Assembly: GCF_007754155.1 (NCBI RefSeq)
Contig: NZ_CP037423.1
Span: 7,932,938-7,996,937, forward strand
DNA: 64,000 bases
Source: Stieleria neptunia
GTDB lineage: Bacteria; Planctomycetota; Planctomycetia; Pirellulales; Pirellulaceae
Direction: 5' to 3'
Numbering within the stretch: position 1 is the first letter of the stretch; each line of letters opens with the position of its first letter. Of the stretch, positions 46,944 to 56,855 are shown piece by piece. The notes below the pieces were generated by a model that was given only the letters and a program-made list of their open reading frames with translations, did not search any database and was not told where the DNA came from. A program made the translations under genes and the position numbers.

Positions 46944-48341
46944 ATGAAACTTGCCGCCAAATTAATCCTGCTTTTCATGCTGGGCGTGTTGGGCATCGTC
47001 GCCCTGTTTTCCTGGCAAACCATTCGACGACAGCTGAGGTGGGACGAGGAGCTGCGTGCCAACCACGTCGACGACGTCGTCGGGGCGCTCAAGCCCGCGA
47101 TCGACGATGCCTACCGCAACGGCGGTGTGGTGACCATCCAACAAGCCATCGAGGTCACCGCGCGTCATATTCCCGGCCAAGAATTGCGTTGGGTCGAAGG
47201 CGTGCCGGCCGGCGATTCGGAAACCAAGATCACGTCGCGAAAGGTTTCGCGGATCTCCGTTTCCGACCAAGATGGCGAAACCGTTGCCCACACGTTTGTC
47301 CCCTTGGAAATCGACGGGTCGCAAGCCGGCGGCGTCGAAGTGTCTCAATCGATGGAACACCATGACCAATTCATTCGCGATTCCATGATCGCTTCCCTGA
47401 TGTCTTTATTAGGCGTGGCCGCCCTGTCCGGCATGGTGATCTACTTCGGCGGCGTCCGGCTGGTCGGCAAACCGCTCGGCCAGCTGATCGATCAAGTCCA
47501 CCAAATCGGCGAAGGCAAGTTGCCTCAACCGCCCGCGCTCAAGCGAAACGACGAACTCGGATCGCTGGCCGAGGCGATCAGCCAGATGAGCCGACAGCTG
47601 AACCAGCAACAGAACACGATTCGGCACACCGATCGGCTGGGAACCGTCGGCACGCTGGCCGCCGGCATGGCGCACGAGATGGGCACGCCGTTGAATGTCG
47701 TCGCGGGGCGGGCCGGTCTGATCGCGAGCGGAAAACTGTCACCCGAGGAAGTCCGACAAAGCGCCCAGACGATCAAGTCCGAAGCCGAGCGGATGACCAC
47801 GTTGATTCGTCAGTTGTTGGATTTCGCACGACAATCGCCGACGACCCACACGCGGATCGATCTCGGCCAAATCGCGCGAACGACTTGCGATTTGATCGAA
47901 CCGATCGCGGACAAGTCGTCCGTGAACATCAACCTCCAGTGCACGGACCAGGCTTACCCGATCCACGGTGACGCCACTCAGATCCAGCAGGTGTTGACCA
48001 ATCTTTTGTCCAATGCGGTCCAGGCCATGCCCGAGGGCGGCACGGCCACCGTGGCTCTCCAGCGACCACAGACCTCGCCGGGCGATCGGATCCTGGTCCA
48101 CGTGACCGATCATGGCCGAGGCATCCCGCCGGACCAACTCGATCATGTGTTCGAACCGTTTTACACCACCAAGGATATCGGCCAGGGAACGGGGCTGGGA
48201 CTGTCGATCGCCTACGGGATCGTGCAAGAACACGGCGGCGACATCAAAGTCCAAAGCGAAGAAAACGTACGCACCACCTTCAGCGTCTCCCTACCCGCCG
48301 CCGACGGCCCCGCCACCGAATCCGCCGCCGCCCCATCATGA
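46944..48341 (+). CDS. sensor histidine kinase, NtrB-like
   Basis: The 465-residue kinase has TM1 (about 5-23), a periplasmic region of about 125 residues, TM2 (148-170) and a HAMP region. A DHp domain with His244 in AAGMAHEMGTPLN and an ATPase domain (NLLSNAVQAM, DHGRGIP, GTGLGLSI) follow. It autophosphorylates in response to an unknown signal. Its TGA overlaps the response regulator ATG (48338-48341). The adjacent HtrA gene may be part of an envelope-stress unit, which is inference from position. Confidence 0.93.
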   Translation: MKLAAKLILLFMLGVLGIVALFSWQTIRRQLRWDEELRANHVDDVVGALKPAIDDAYRNGGVVTIQQAIEVTARHIPGQELRWVEGVPAGDSETKITSRKVSRISVSDQDGETVAHTFVPLEIDGSQAGGVEVSQSMEHHDQFIRDSMIASLMSLLGVAALSGMVIYFGGVRLVGKPLGQLIDQVHQIGEGKLPQPPALKRNDELGSLAEAISQMSRQLNQQQNTIRHTDRLGTVGTLAAGMAHEMGTPLNVVAGRAGLIASGKLSPEEVRQSAQTIKSEAERMTTLIRQLLDFARQSPTTHTRIDLGQIARTTCDLIEPIADKSSVNINLQCTDQAYPIHGDATQIQQVLTNLLSNAVQAMPEGGTATVALQRPQTSPGDRILVHVTDHGRGIPPDQLDHVFEPFYTTKDIGQGTGLGLSIAYGIVQEHGGDIKVQSEENVRTTFSVSLPAADGPATESAAAPS

Positions 48342-49705
48342 ACAGAACCATGCCCAACGCAAACGTCTTGATCGTTGACGATGAACGAAACATGTGCGAG
48401 TTGATCGAGACCGATCTGCGACTGCGGGGGATCAACAGCCGCTGGTGCCTGTCAGCGGCCGAAGCGGTGGAAGCCTTGCACGAGGAAAACTTTGATGTCG
48501 TGCTCACCGATGTCAAAATGCCTGGCACGACGGGATTGCAACTGTGCCAGCAATTCAGCGAAACCAGGCCCGATGTGCCGGTGATCGTGATGACCGCGTT
48601 CGGAACGCTGGAAACGGCGATCACGGCAATGCGAGCCGGCGCGTACGACTTCATCACCAAACCGATCGAGATGGACTTGCTGGCGATCACGTTGCGGCGG
48701 GCGATCGAGCATCGCCAGCTTTCCGAGCAAGTCCGATTGCTGAACGCGTCGAGCGATGAAGTCGGCGCGTTCGGCGAGATGATCGGCAAAAGTCCCGCGA
48801 TGGCCCAGTTGTACGAACAACTGCAGCGTGTCGCACAATCCGAGGCCGCGGTTCTGATCTGTGGCGAAAGCGGAACCGGCAAGGAGCTTGTCGCCCGGTC
48901 GATCCATGCCAACAGCCGACGCGGCGAGAAACCGTTTGTCGCCGTTAACTGTGGCGCGCTCAGCGAAACCTTGCTCGAAAGCGAACTGTTCGGCCACGTC
49001 AAGGGAGCCTTCACCGATGCACGGAGCGAACGCCGGGGCCTGTTTCTCGAAGCCGACGGCGGAACGTTGCTGTTGGATGAAATGGGCGAGATGCCGATGC
49101 CGATGCAAGTCAAATTGCTGCGCGCTCTGGAAGAACGATCGGTCCGTCCGGTGGGCAGCGACAAGGACATTCCTTTTGACGTCCGCGTGTTGACGGCAAC
49201 CAACCGCGACTTGGAAACCTCCGTCGCCGAGGGGCGTTTCCGCGAGGACCTGTTTTATCGGATCAACGTGATCGGCATCCAATTGCCGCCGCTGCGAGCC
49301 CGGGGAACCGACACGTTGCGACTGGCGGAACATTTCTTGAAACAATTTGCCAGATCCGAACGCAAGTCGGTGGACGGATTTGCCGAAGGCGTGGCCGAAA
49401 AATTGCTCGGCTATTCTTGGCCCGGTAACATTCGCGAGCTGCGCAACGTGATCGAACGGGCCGTCGCGCTGACGCGTTACGACAAGATCACGATCGAAGA
49501 CCTGCCGGAAAAAATCAGCAACTTTTCCGCCACCACGCTGTTCATCGGCGGCCTGGATCCGAGTGAACTGGTCCCGATGGAAGAGGTCGAACGCCGCTAC
49601 ATCAACCACGTCCTGGAAGCCGTCGGAGGCAACCAGACGCAAGCCGCGAGGATCCTCGGACTGGATCGAAAAACGATCTACCGCAAGTTGAAGCAGGAGG
49701 GGTAG
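48338..49705 (+). CDS. sigma54-dependent response regulator, NtrC family with GAFTDA loop
   Basis: The 455-residue regulator has a receiver domain (D14, D15, phospho-acceptor D58 in LTDVKMPG). An AAA+ domain follows (Walker A GESGTGKE at 176-183; Walker B LLLDEMGE at 244-251). The C-terminal Fis-type helix-turn-helix includes NQTQAARILGLDRKTIYRKL. The sigma54-contact loop reads GAFTDA (223-228) rather than GAFTGA. It activates sigma54 promoters when phosphorylated by the adjacent kinase. Translation is coupled to the kinase gene. Confidence 0.93.
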   Translation: MNRTMPNANVLIVDDERNMCELIETDLRLRGINSRWCLSAAEAVEALHEENFDVVLTDVKMPGTTGLQLCQQFSETRPDVPVIVMTAFGTLETAITAMRAGAYDFITKPIEMDLLAITLRRAIEHRQLSEQVRLLNASSDEVGAFGEMIGKSPAMAQLYEQLQRVAQSEAAVLICGESGTGKELVARSIHANSRRGEKPFVAVNCGALSETLLESELFGHVKGAFTDARSERRGLFLEADGGTLLLDEMGEMPMPMQVKLLRALEERSVRPVGSDKDIPFDVRVLTATNRDLETSVAEGRFREDLFYRINVIGIQLPPLRARGTDTLRLAEHFLKQFARSERKSVDGFAEGVAEKLLGYSWPGNIRELRNVIERAVALTRYDKITIEDLPEKISNFSATTLFIGGLDPSELVPMEEVERRYINHVLEAVGGNQTQAARILGLDRKTIYRKLKQEG

Positions 49706-49749
49706 GTCACGCTGTGCGTGACCGGTGGCCACTCCCACTCGTTCCCCGG

Positions 49750-50083
49750 CTCCGCCTGGGAACGCAATGCAGTGCCGGCTCCCGCCGGCTGACCGGTAAC
49801 GCGCGAGGCGGGAGCCTGCGGGACCATGTGTTCCCAGGCAGGAGCCTGGGAACAAGGGGGATGTTTTACGAGGTGTTAGCGGAAGGGCGCAAGCCCTCCG
49901 GTTCCGCATCGTTGCCAACACACCGGAGGGCTCGCGCCCTGCCGCTAACAAATCGTTCACGGCGTAGGGCTCCGCCTGGGAACGCAATGCAGTGCCGGCT
50001 CCCGCCGGCTGACTGGTAACGCGCGAGGCGGGAGCCTCCGGGACCGTGTGTTCCCAGGCAGGAGCCTGGGAACAAGGGGGATG
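49750..50083. repeat. two 114-bp direct repeats separated by a hairpin module
   Basis: 49750-49863 and 49970-50083 (offset 220 bp) are almost identical. Each includes tgttcccaggcaggagcctg and cggctcccgccggctga. The spacer contains gttagcggaagggcgcaagc...ccgctaac, a hairpin seen also in the 30.5-kb and 58.3-kb repeats. 49706-50113 holds no gene. Confidence 0.9.
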
Positions 50084-50113
50084 ACGTGGGAAGCAGAGGC
50101 AGCATGCCCGCCA

Positions 50114-51154
50114 TCACTTCAACGGCAACCCGGTCAGTTTTTCACCGTTGGTGTCGAGGATTTGAAAGTGGTGGATGCCGACTTTTTTGCCATCGGCATA
50201 TTTCCAAACCACTTGTTTGTCGCGTGTGACTTCAAACACCTTTGGCGCCGCAGGGTTCTTGCGTCCGCCGGCGTAGCTGGTGATCACGACGTTGCTGTTG
50301 GGCAACACCTGGCTGCCACAGGGATCTTGCAACCAGGGTCCGGGCAGATCGTCGTTGGTCAACTGCCAAACGATTTTGCCGGACGCATCGAAGTCGACCA
50401 CTCGGTTTCCGTGTGTGCAGCACACCAAGGTGTGTCCGTCGCCGTGACGGATCGCGGTGAAGGGCCAAGTGTGGATCGCATGCTCGCTATCGCCGGGCAC
50501 GGTCGTGTCCAACTGGTCGACGATGCGGCCCTTGGCGTCGTAATGAAAGACCGCAAAATTCAACAGATGGGGCGCCAGGTACGTCCCGTCGGCCAGCTTT
50601 CTGGCCATCCGCGTCTGCATGTGATGGTTCTCCTTTTGGCAGGCCAACGGGAACTCGACCCGCACCGTGCCGGAACGATCCACCTCGATCAATCGCGGTT
50701 GTTTTCCGGCTTCGGTGATCACGAACGTGCCGTCGGCGGTCGGCTGGGCGCTGTTGACTTCCGACTGCGTGCCTTTCCAGATCAGCGTTTCCGTTCCGTC
50801 AGGAGTGATCTCAATGACCGCACCGCCGGCGTATCGTTTGCCTTTGTTGAGCGTCAAAACGATGTTGCCGCTGTCCAGCACGTATCCGTCGCGCGTCGCG
50901 TGCGGGTAAGTCCATGTTTTGTTTCCGTCGCCGTCGACGATGTACGTCGCTTTGCCGCAAGCGAGAAAACCGTGGGTCACCGGCTCGGCAGCGGGGGACA
51001 CGGAGAAGGTGATCGCGCAGCACAACACGGCGGTTATTGATCGGATGAGATTGCGGCAGCGCTGGGCACGCGCGATCGTGTTTGGATCGCGGAGTGTTTC
51101 AGTGGCGGCACTCGGCTGATCTTCAGCGGACGCGATGGGGTGTTGGAGATTCAT
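50114..51154 (-). CDS. exported beta-propeller protein (PQQ/arylsulfotransferase-like)
   Basis: The 346-residue protein has a signal segment (SITAVLCCAITFSVSPAAE, about 40-58) and then six or seven propeller blades with the rhythm DGdGnktWtyPh..rDgyvLdSGNivLTl, including FDASGKIVWQLT and RDKQVVWKYADG. It resembles propellers in PQQ-like and ASST families, but catalytic residues are not evident. It may bind or hydrolyse a carbohydrate; not assigned. The start codon may be an internal one; the N-terminal 35 residues look non-conserved. Confidence 0.8.
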   Translation of the reverse strand: MNLQHPIASAEDQPSAATETLRDPNTIARAQRCRNLIRSITAVLCCAITFSVSPAAEPVTHGFLACGKATYIVDGDGNKTWTYPHATRDGYVLDSGNIVLTLNKGKRYAGGAVIEITPDGTETLIWKGTQSEVNSAQPTADGTFVITEAGKQPRLIEVDRSGTVRVEFPLACQKENHHMQTRMARKLADGTYLAPHLLNFAVFHYDAKGRIVDQLDTTVPGDSEHAIHTWPFTAIRHGDGHTLVCCTHGNRVVDFDASGKIVWQLTNDDLPGPWLQDPCGSQVLPNSNVVITSYAGGRKNPAAPKVFEVTRDKQVVWKYADGKKVGIHHFQILDTNGEKLTGLPLK

Positions 51155-51404
51155 TTCGCACGGGGGGAATGTTGGGGAAGTTGGGATGGACGGTTGCGAT
51201 TAGCCGGCGGTCAAGCGAAGGGGACGCCGGCGGAGCCGGCCAGGATGGCAAGCAGGATGCTTACCCCACTTACCACTTGTTCCCGGGCTCAGCCTGGGAA
51301 CACAAGGTTTCGGAGGCTCCGCCTCCTATCCTGGCCGCACGGCCGGCGGGAGCCGGCAGAGCATCGCGTTCCCAGGCAGAGCCTGGGAACGAGGTGGAAG
51401 GGCA

Positions 51405-52862
51405 TCAGCCGATGATGTCATGCACCACGTGGCCTTTGACATCGGTCAGTCGCATGTCGCGGCCGCCGAATCGGAAGGTCGAGCGGGTGTGATCGACGCC
51501 CATCAGGTGCAGCATCGTGGCGTGCAGGTCATGGACCTCGACGCGATTTTCGATCGCCTTGTAACCGAATTCGTCGGTTGCGCCGTAGGTGGTGCCGCGT
51601 TTGACGCCACCGCCGGCCATCCAAATGGTAAACCCGAATTGGTTGTGATCGCGTCCGTCTTTCCCCTGGGCAAAGGGCGTGCGTCCGAATTCGCCAGCCC
51701 AAACGACAAGCGTTTCGTCCAGCATTCCGCGTTGGCGAAGGTCTTTGAGCAGCGCGGCGATGGGCTGGTCGACGGCGCGGGCGTTGTTTTCGTGCCCCTG
51801 TTTCAGATTGCCGTGTTGATCCCAGCGGTCGCCGCCGACCTTGGGGCACGTCAGCTCGACAAACCGCACTCCACTTTCGATCATGCGACGAGCGATCAAG
51901 CACTGCGCCGCATAGATCCGGGTCGGCTCGTACTTTGATTCCATCCCGTACATCTTTTGCACGTGGGCGGGTTCGTCTTGGATCGACATCACTTCGGGAA
52001 CTGCCATCTGCATCGCATAGGCCAGTTCGTAATTCTGGATCGCCGAATCCAGGCTATCGTGCCGGCCAAACTGTTCGGCGGCAAAGCCATCAAGCCTGCC
52101 GATCAGATCCAGTTTCTCACGCTGTCGTTCCGCAGACGGCTCGGTCGGAGCGATGTTGGCGACGCCGCTTCCGGAAGGCTTGAACACCGATCCCTGGTAA
52201 CTGGCGGGCAGAAATCCGCTGCCGAAACAATCCAGCCCGCCGGGTGGGATCAGTCCGCCGTTGATGACGACAAAACCGGGCAAATTTTGGCACACGCTGC
52301 CCAGGCCATAATTGACCCAGGCGCCCATGCTGGGCCGCCCCTGCAGACCGCTGCCGGTGTGCAAGAAGTAGTTGGCGAAGGTGTGTTCGGGAAACTCGGA
52401 AACCATCGAACGCACCACCGCCAACTCGTCGACACAGGTCGCCACGTGTGGAAACAGACTGCTGACGGGGATGCCCGATTCGCCGTGCTGTTGAAACTCC
52501 CACGGGCTCCCCAGCACGGTGCCGTTGTTGTTGAATTGCGTGGGTTCGACGTCGAACAAACTGCCGGGATCTTTGCCGTTGAATTTGGTCAACAGCGGTT
52601 TGGGATCAAAGGTATCGACCTGCGACGGTCCGCCGTCCATGTACAAGAAGATGACGTTCTTGGCACGCACTTGGTGATGCGGTCCGTGACCGGCTTTGCC
52701 GAGTTCATCCGCTTGCGTCGATTCCAAAGAATAAGCGGCATCCTGTGCCAAACCGGCCAACGCAACGGCCCCAAAGCCACTCGCGCAGCGTCGCAGCATG
52801 TCACGACGCGATGTCGGCTGGGTCTGATAGCGTTGGCAGGGAAAGAGAGAGTGATTTGTCAT
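51405..52862 (-). CDS. DUF1501 family protein, Tat-exported
   Basis: The 485-residue protein has a twin-arginine signal (SRRDMLRRCASGFGAVALAG) and alkaline-phosphatase-superfamily features of DUF1501: NVIFLYMDGGPSQVDTFDPK, LFPHVATCVDELAVVRSM, FVELTCPKVGGDRWDQHGN, VVWAGEFGRTP and RDHNQFGFTIWMAGGG. The fold suggests a metal-dependent hydrolase (sulfatase/phosphatase-like) of unknown substrate. ATG 52862 overlaps the stop of the upstream DUF1553 gene (ATGA), the usual planctomycete gene pair. The 51155-51404 gap upstream of its stop side holds ttcccaggc hairpins. Confidence 0.93.
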   Translation of the reverse strand: MTNHSLFPCQRYQTQPTSRRDMLRRCASGFGAVALAGLAQDAAYSLESTQADELGKAGHGPHHQVRAKNVIFLYMDGGPSQVDTFDPKPLLTKFNGKDPGSLFDVEPTQFNNNGTVLGSPWEFQQHGESGIPVSSLFPHVATCVDELAVVRSMVSEFPEHTFANYFLHTGSGLQGRPSMGAWVNYGLGSVCQNLPGFVVINGGLIPPGGLDCFGSGFLPASYQGSVFKPSGSGVANIAPTEPSAERQREKLDLIGRLDGFAAEQFGRHDSLDSAIQNYELAYAMQMAVPEVMSIQDEPAHVQKMYGMESKYEPTRIYAAQCLIARRMIESGVRFVELTCPKVGGDRWDQHGNLKQGHENNARAVDQPIAALLKDLRQRGMLDETLVVWAGEFGRTPFAQGKDGRDHNQFGFTIWMAGGGVKRGTTYGATDEFGYKAIENRVEVHDLHATMLHLMGVDHTRSTFRFGGRDMRLTDVKGHVVHDIIG

Positions 52863-55800
52863 CGCAGAAAAATGAACTCCTTGGTGTTGATCAGTGCGTG
52901 GGCGAAATCGCCCCACAATTCGGCGTCGTCCGGATCCACTTGGCGGGCTTCGCGTTGGGAGTCCAAGAATGCATCGGCGATGGCCAGTTCTTTGTCAGTC
53001 GGTTGTCGGGCAAACGCCGACGCATACATCCAGCGGATCCGCGGCTGGCGGGAAGAGTGCAGCGAGATCGCACGCTCGGCCCACTGGCCGGCCAATTCCA
53101 CCACCAACGGATCGTTCATCAGAATCAACGCCTGGGCGGGGACGTTGGAGACGTTGCGTCGCCCCATCGTGCTGAACGGAACCGGTGTATCGAAGGTCAA
53201 CATGAACGGCGAGAGGAAGTTGCGTCGCACCGACGTGTAAATCGAGCGTCGACGTTCCCCATCGAGCGGGCCGCTCCGCCCCGGTCGGCCGCGACCATCC
53301 ATGAACGCCGTCAGATGGATCGGAATCGGCTCACCGAACTGCGTCGGGTCCAAGGCTCCGGAGATCGACAACAACGCGTCCCGAATGACTTCGCCTTCGA
53401 GGCGTTTGGGAGGGCGGTGATGAAACAGCTGGTTTTTGGGATCGGCGGCCAACGCGGCTTCATCGGTATGGCTGGACATCCGATAGGTGCGTGAGAGCAC
53501 GATCAATCGGATCAACCGTTTGAGACTTTGCCCGTCGTGACGGAATTGGGTCGCCAGGTGATCCAACAAATCCGGGTGTGTCGGTCGCTGGCCCAACACG
53601 CCGAAATCGTCGGTGGTGGGCACGATGCCTCGGCCGATCAAGTGATGCCAGATTCGATTGACGATGACGCGGGGCGTGAGCGGATTTCCGGGATCGTTGA
53701 TGTGCTCGGCCAGTTCTCGTCGTCCACTGCCCGACCGGATTTCCATCGGGTCGTCACCGGAAATCGCGGTCAAGAAGTGTCGTGGTTCGACCTCACCCGG
53801 CTTCGACGAATTGCCACGGATGTAAATGGATGCGTCTTCGCCCGTCCCATCCAGCATCGCCATGGCCAGTCGAGAGCGGTGCATGATCTGAGACTGCAGT
53901 TGCGATCGTTCTTGAGACCACAAGCGGGCGATTTCGGAAAGTTCGTCCGCCAGGATGTCGCCGGCCCGACTCGCCATCTTCTCCACGCCCGCGGCGATCG
54001 ATTGCTGCCGTTTTTGCAGACGTTTTCGAATTGGTTTGGAGGCCCCTTGGGTGATCAACGAAACTTCCAGTTGGGCATTTTCATCGGGCGTGAATTCCAG
54101 ATGCAGCCGATGGCCGACGTAACGATTCAGATTTAATTGCACCCAATCATCGGTCGGCTTGATCGCCTTGATCGTCTCGCCGTGCAACGGGCCGGCGATC
54201 AAACGATGCGAGTCCACACAGGCAACGACGTGGCCGGCGCCTTGCACCAGGCAGGCCACGTTGCCATCGGTCAATTCAAAAGTGGGCGTTCGCAAGGTGC
54301 GGCCGCTGCGAGGCAAATTGGCGAGTTTGTTTCGGCTGTTCATCCCTTTTTCGCTGACCGATTGCAGGCCATTCCAGAAGGGATCGCTTGTCGCAGCCGC
54401 CGCGGTGGAAAATTCGATCACGGGCTTATCGTCTCGCATCGCCACGATCGGCTGGCCGACTTGCTGCGGCCGGTCTCCGAACAAAAAGCCGTCTTGGTGG
54501 TACTGTGCGGAGGAAATCGTTCCGTAATCGACCACGATCGCCGCCGCCAAGTCGCTTGCGATCGGCTCGTTGGGACTGAGTTCGCTCGTACTGGGCGTCA
54601 ACTGACGGTCCGCCAACAGCTGCCGGACCGAGTCTCGGTATTTGGCGTCGATCGCAGACAACGCATCGGCAATTTTGCGATTGTGCTGGATCGATTCGAA
54701 GCGGACTTGGCGGTAATCGCTGCCCTGTAGAAAACCGGTCAGCGAGTAGTAGTCGGCGGTCGAGATGGCATCAAATTTGTGATCGTGGCAACGGGCGCAG
54801 GACACGGTCACACCCAGGAACGCTTTCGACATGACATCAATCATGTTGTCAAAGCGGTCGCTCTCGTCCTTGAGAATATCCACCGGTGAATGGACCCACT
54901 CGCCGAGAAACCAAAACCCGGTGCCGAGAATCGATTCATTGAATCCTTCGTCGGGATTCGTCCGCGGCTGTTCCAGCAAGTCACCGGCAATGTGTTCGCG
55001 GATCAATTGGTCGTAGGACACGTCGGCGTTGAGCGCGCGAATGATGTAATCGCGGTACTGGAATGCGTTGGGCGCATCATTGTCAAACTCGTGACCGCGT
55101 GATTCGGCGTAGCGGACCAGGTCCAACCAATGCCGCCCCCACCGCTCACCGAAATGTGGGGAGTCGAGTAGCTCGTCGACGAGCCGTTCCATGGCTTGGG
55201 GAGACTTGTCGCCGAGAAACCGTTCGGCTTGCTCGGGGGTCGGCGGCAAGCCGATCAAATCGAAGGACACGCGTCGCAGCAGCGCCGATCGGTCTGCGTC
55301 GGCGGACGGTTCCAGCCCCGCCTGTTCAAGCCGGTGGAGCACGAAATGGTCCAGCGGCTGTCGCGGCCAGGACTTGTTTTTCACCGCAGGGGGCTGGGGT
55401 GACCGAATCGGTTGCCAGACCCAGTGGTCTTGTGAACGTTGTTCGAGATCAAATTCGGGCCGTGTCGCCGCCTCCTCCGGCGCGTCTTCGTGGGGCCACG
55501 GTGCCCCGATCTCCACCCACCGCTCCAGCGTCGCGATGTCCTGTTCTGGCAGTTTCCCCTTGGGCGGCATCTCGTAGGAATCGTAGCGGACCGCTTCGAT
55601 CAGCAAGCTGCCATCGACATCGCCGGGGACGACCGCTTCACCGGAATCGCCGCCGCGCAGCATCGCCGCCAAACTGTCGACCCGCAGCCCCGCCTGTAGT
55701 TTCTTGGATTTCGTGCTGTGACACGAATAACAATGCTCTGCCAACAGCGGGCGGACTTCTTTTTCAAAGAACTCCAACTGTTCCTGGGTCGGTGACACCG

Positions 55801-55894
55801 CCGGCGACTCGGCCGCAGCAATCCCCACCCATGGGCAGGCCAAGAAACCGAAGGTCAACACACAGCGCCAAACAAATTGCCGAATCGAAGTCAC
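52859..55894 (-). CDS. PSCyt1-DUF1549-DUF1553 planctomycete cytochrome-type protein
   Basis: The 1011-residue protein starts at GTG 55894 (GGAG five bases upstream) with a signal peptide. A PSCyt1 cytochrome-like domain carries heme motif C55-YS-C58-H59 and YEMPPKGKLPE; a second CARCH motif is at about 366. DUF1549 (WPRQPLDHFVLHRLEQAGL..., GRHWLDLVRYAES) and DUF1553 (NPLTPRVIVNRIWHHLIG, SRTYRMSS, FDTPVPFSTMGRR) follow. The pair with DUF1501 is thought to act in extracellular polysaccharide or glycan breakdown; redox role inferred from heme motifs. The frame continues to 55963 without support. Confidence 0.93.
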   Translation of the reverse strand: MTSIRQFVWRCVLTFGFLACPWVGIAAAESPAVSPTQEQLEFFEKEVRPLLAEHCYSCHSTKSKKLQAGLRVDSLAAMLRGGDSGEAVVPGDVDGSLLIEAVRYDSYEMPPKGKLPEQDIATLERWVEIGAPWPHEDAPEEAATRPEFDLEQRSQDHWVWQPIRSPQPPAVKNKSWPRQPLDHFVLHRLEQAGLEPSADADRSALLRRVSFDLIGLPPTPEQAERFLGDKSPQAMERLVDELLDSPHFGERWGRHWLDLVRYAESRGHEFDNDAPNAFQYRDYIIRALNADVSYDQLIREHIAGDLLEQPRTNPDEGFNESILGTGFWFLGEWVHSPVDILKDESDRFDNMIDVMSKAFLGVTVSCARCHDHKFDAISTADYYSLTGFLQGSDYRQVRFESIQHNRKIADALSAIDAKYRDSVRQLLADRQLTPSTSELSPNEPIASDLAAAIVVDYGTISSAQYHQDGFLFGDRPQQVGQPIVAMRDDKPVIEFSTAAAATSDPFWNGLQSVSEKGMNSRNKLANLPRSGRTLRTPTFELTDGNVACLVQGAGHVVACVDSHRLIAGPLHGETIKAIKPTDDWVQLNLNRYVGHRLHLEFTPDENAQLEVSLITQGASKPIRKRLQKRQQSIAAGVEKMASRAGDILADELSEIARLWSQERSQLQSQIMHRSRLAMAMLDGTGEDASIYIRGNSSKPGEVEPRHFLTAISGDDPMEIRSGSGRRELAEHINDPGNPLTPRVIVNRIWHHLIGRGIVPTTDDFGVLGQRPTHPDLLDHLATQFRHDGQSLKRLIRLIVLSRTYRMSSHTDEAALAADPKNQLFHHRPPKRLEGEVIRDALLSISGALDPTQFGEPIPIHLTAFMDGRGRPGRSGPLDGERRRSIYTSVRRNFLSPFMLTFDTPVPFSTMGRRNVSNVPAQALILMNDPLVVELAGQWAERAISLHSSRQPRIRWMYASAFARQPTDKELAIADAFLDSQREARQVDPDDAELWGDFAHALINTKEFIFLR

Positions 55895-56123
55895 TTCTTC
55901 TCCACGTTGATCGAGCCGGGACACGCAAACCAGACGGTATTCTACCTGAAGAAGGACGATCACGGATCCGGCAGTTTTTTCAGCCGCAACCTTCGTCCTC
56001 GATCTGTTGCGTTAGGGTGGGATTGCATCATAGTGATGCCGATGAAAACCATGAGGGGAAACTGCGACAGCGGGGCAAGGATTTACGACTCAACGTCACC
56101 CCACGTGACTCAGCCTGGCCGCA

Positions 56124-56368
56124 TTACGGAGCGTCCATCACGATCACCTTGGCACCTCGCACGTGCCCCTGTTTCAATTCCACAAGCGTCCGGTTGGCCT
56201 GTGCGGCGCGCACGTCTCCGCTTGCGGTCGGATCGGGATTTCCGCCGCGGTCGGCAGAAACGCGGCGCTGTCGGTGTGCGTGATATTCGCCAGGCACCGT
56301 TCGCCGAACAGAAAGTCAAACGTCGCGTCGAAGGTGCGAGTTCGCACGTAAGCGTCTGACGCCCTCAA
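56124..56368 (-). pseudogene. C-terminal remnant of a zinc-dependent alcohol dehydrogenase
   Basis: In one frame the minus strand reads FDATFDFLFGERCLANITHT then AAEIPIRPQAET. A shift near 56200-56215 continues as AAQANRTLVELKQGHVRGAK and ends IVMDAP before TAA (56126-56124). This resembles the last ~75 residues of propanol-preferring zinc ADHs (LFxGER...AAEIPIRP...AN.AL..LK...RGA.V). The rest of the gene is missing. Region 55895-56123 and 56369-56560 show no gene. Confidence 0.6.
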
Positions 56369-56627
56369 ACCACTGTGCGGATTCGCCCGTGCATTTTATT
56401 ATTGCAGGTTGACTGAATACCCGCCGCCTGGAACGGCACTGTGTGTGGTCGGTCAGCATCGCCTCGGGTCGGGCGGAAGCGAAATCCGTACAAGCATTCC
56501 CGTTTGTTGCTAAACAGGCGTTTCGTGTTCGAGAGGGCGGAACGAAAAAGTGAATTGAAGTGGCAGAATGATACGGGGCAGAATGATGGAATGACCGCTC
56601 AGAGGGCGGAGCCAGAATCGTACGGTT

Positions 56628-56855
56628 GCCCCATCATTCTGCCATCTCATCATTCTGCCATCTCATCATTCTGCCATCTCATCATTCTGCCATCCCATCA
56701 TTCTGCCACCCCATCATTCTGCCATCCCATCATTCTGCCATCCCATCATTCTGCCACCCCATCATTCTGCCACCCCATCATTCTGCCACCCCATCATTCT
56801 GCCACCCCATCATTCTGCCATCCCTTCATTCTGCCATCCCTTCATTCTGCCATCC
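56628..56855. repeat. 14 copies of a 16-bp tandem repeat
   Basis: The unit catcattctgccatcc occurs 14 times with t/c changes at three positions. Two units in reverse orientation lie at 56561-56591 (ggcagaatgat). Open frames in this array are by-products of repeats that lack stops. 56856-57160 holds no recognisable gene. Confidence 0.95.

Noticed and set aside
55877..56359. 160-codon plus-strand ORF between the DUF1553 gene and the ADH remnant
   Set aside because: No ribosome-binding site and no protein pattern; it lies opposite the ADH remnant.
56628..56855. CRISPR array or coding histidine-rich repeat protein
   Set aside because: The 16-bp units abut without spacers, and the translation changes frame between copies; it is a microsatellite.
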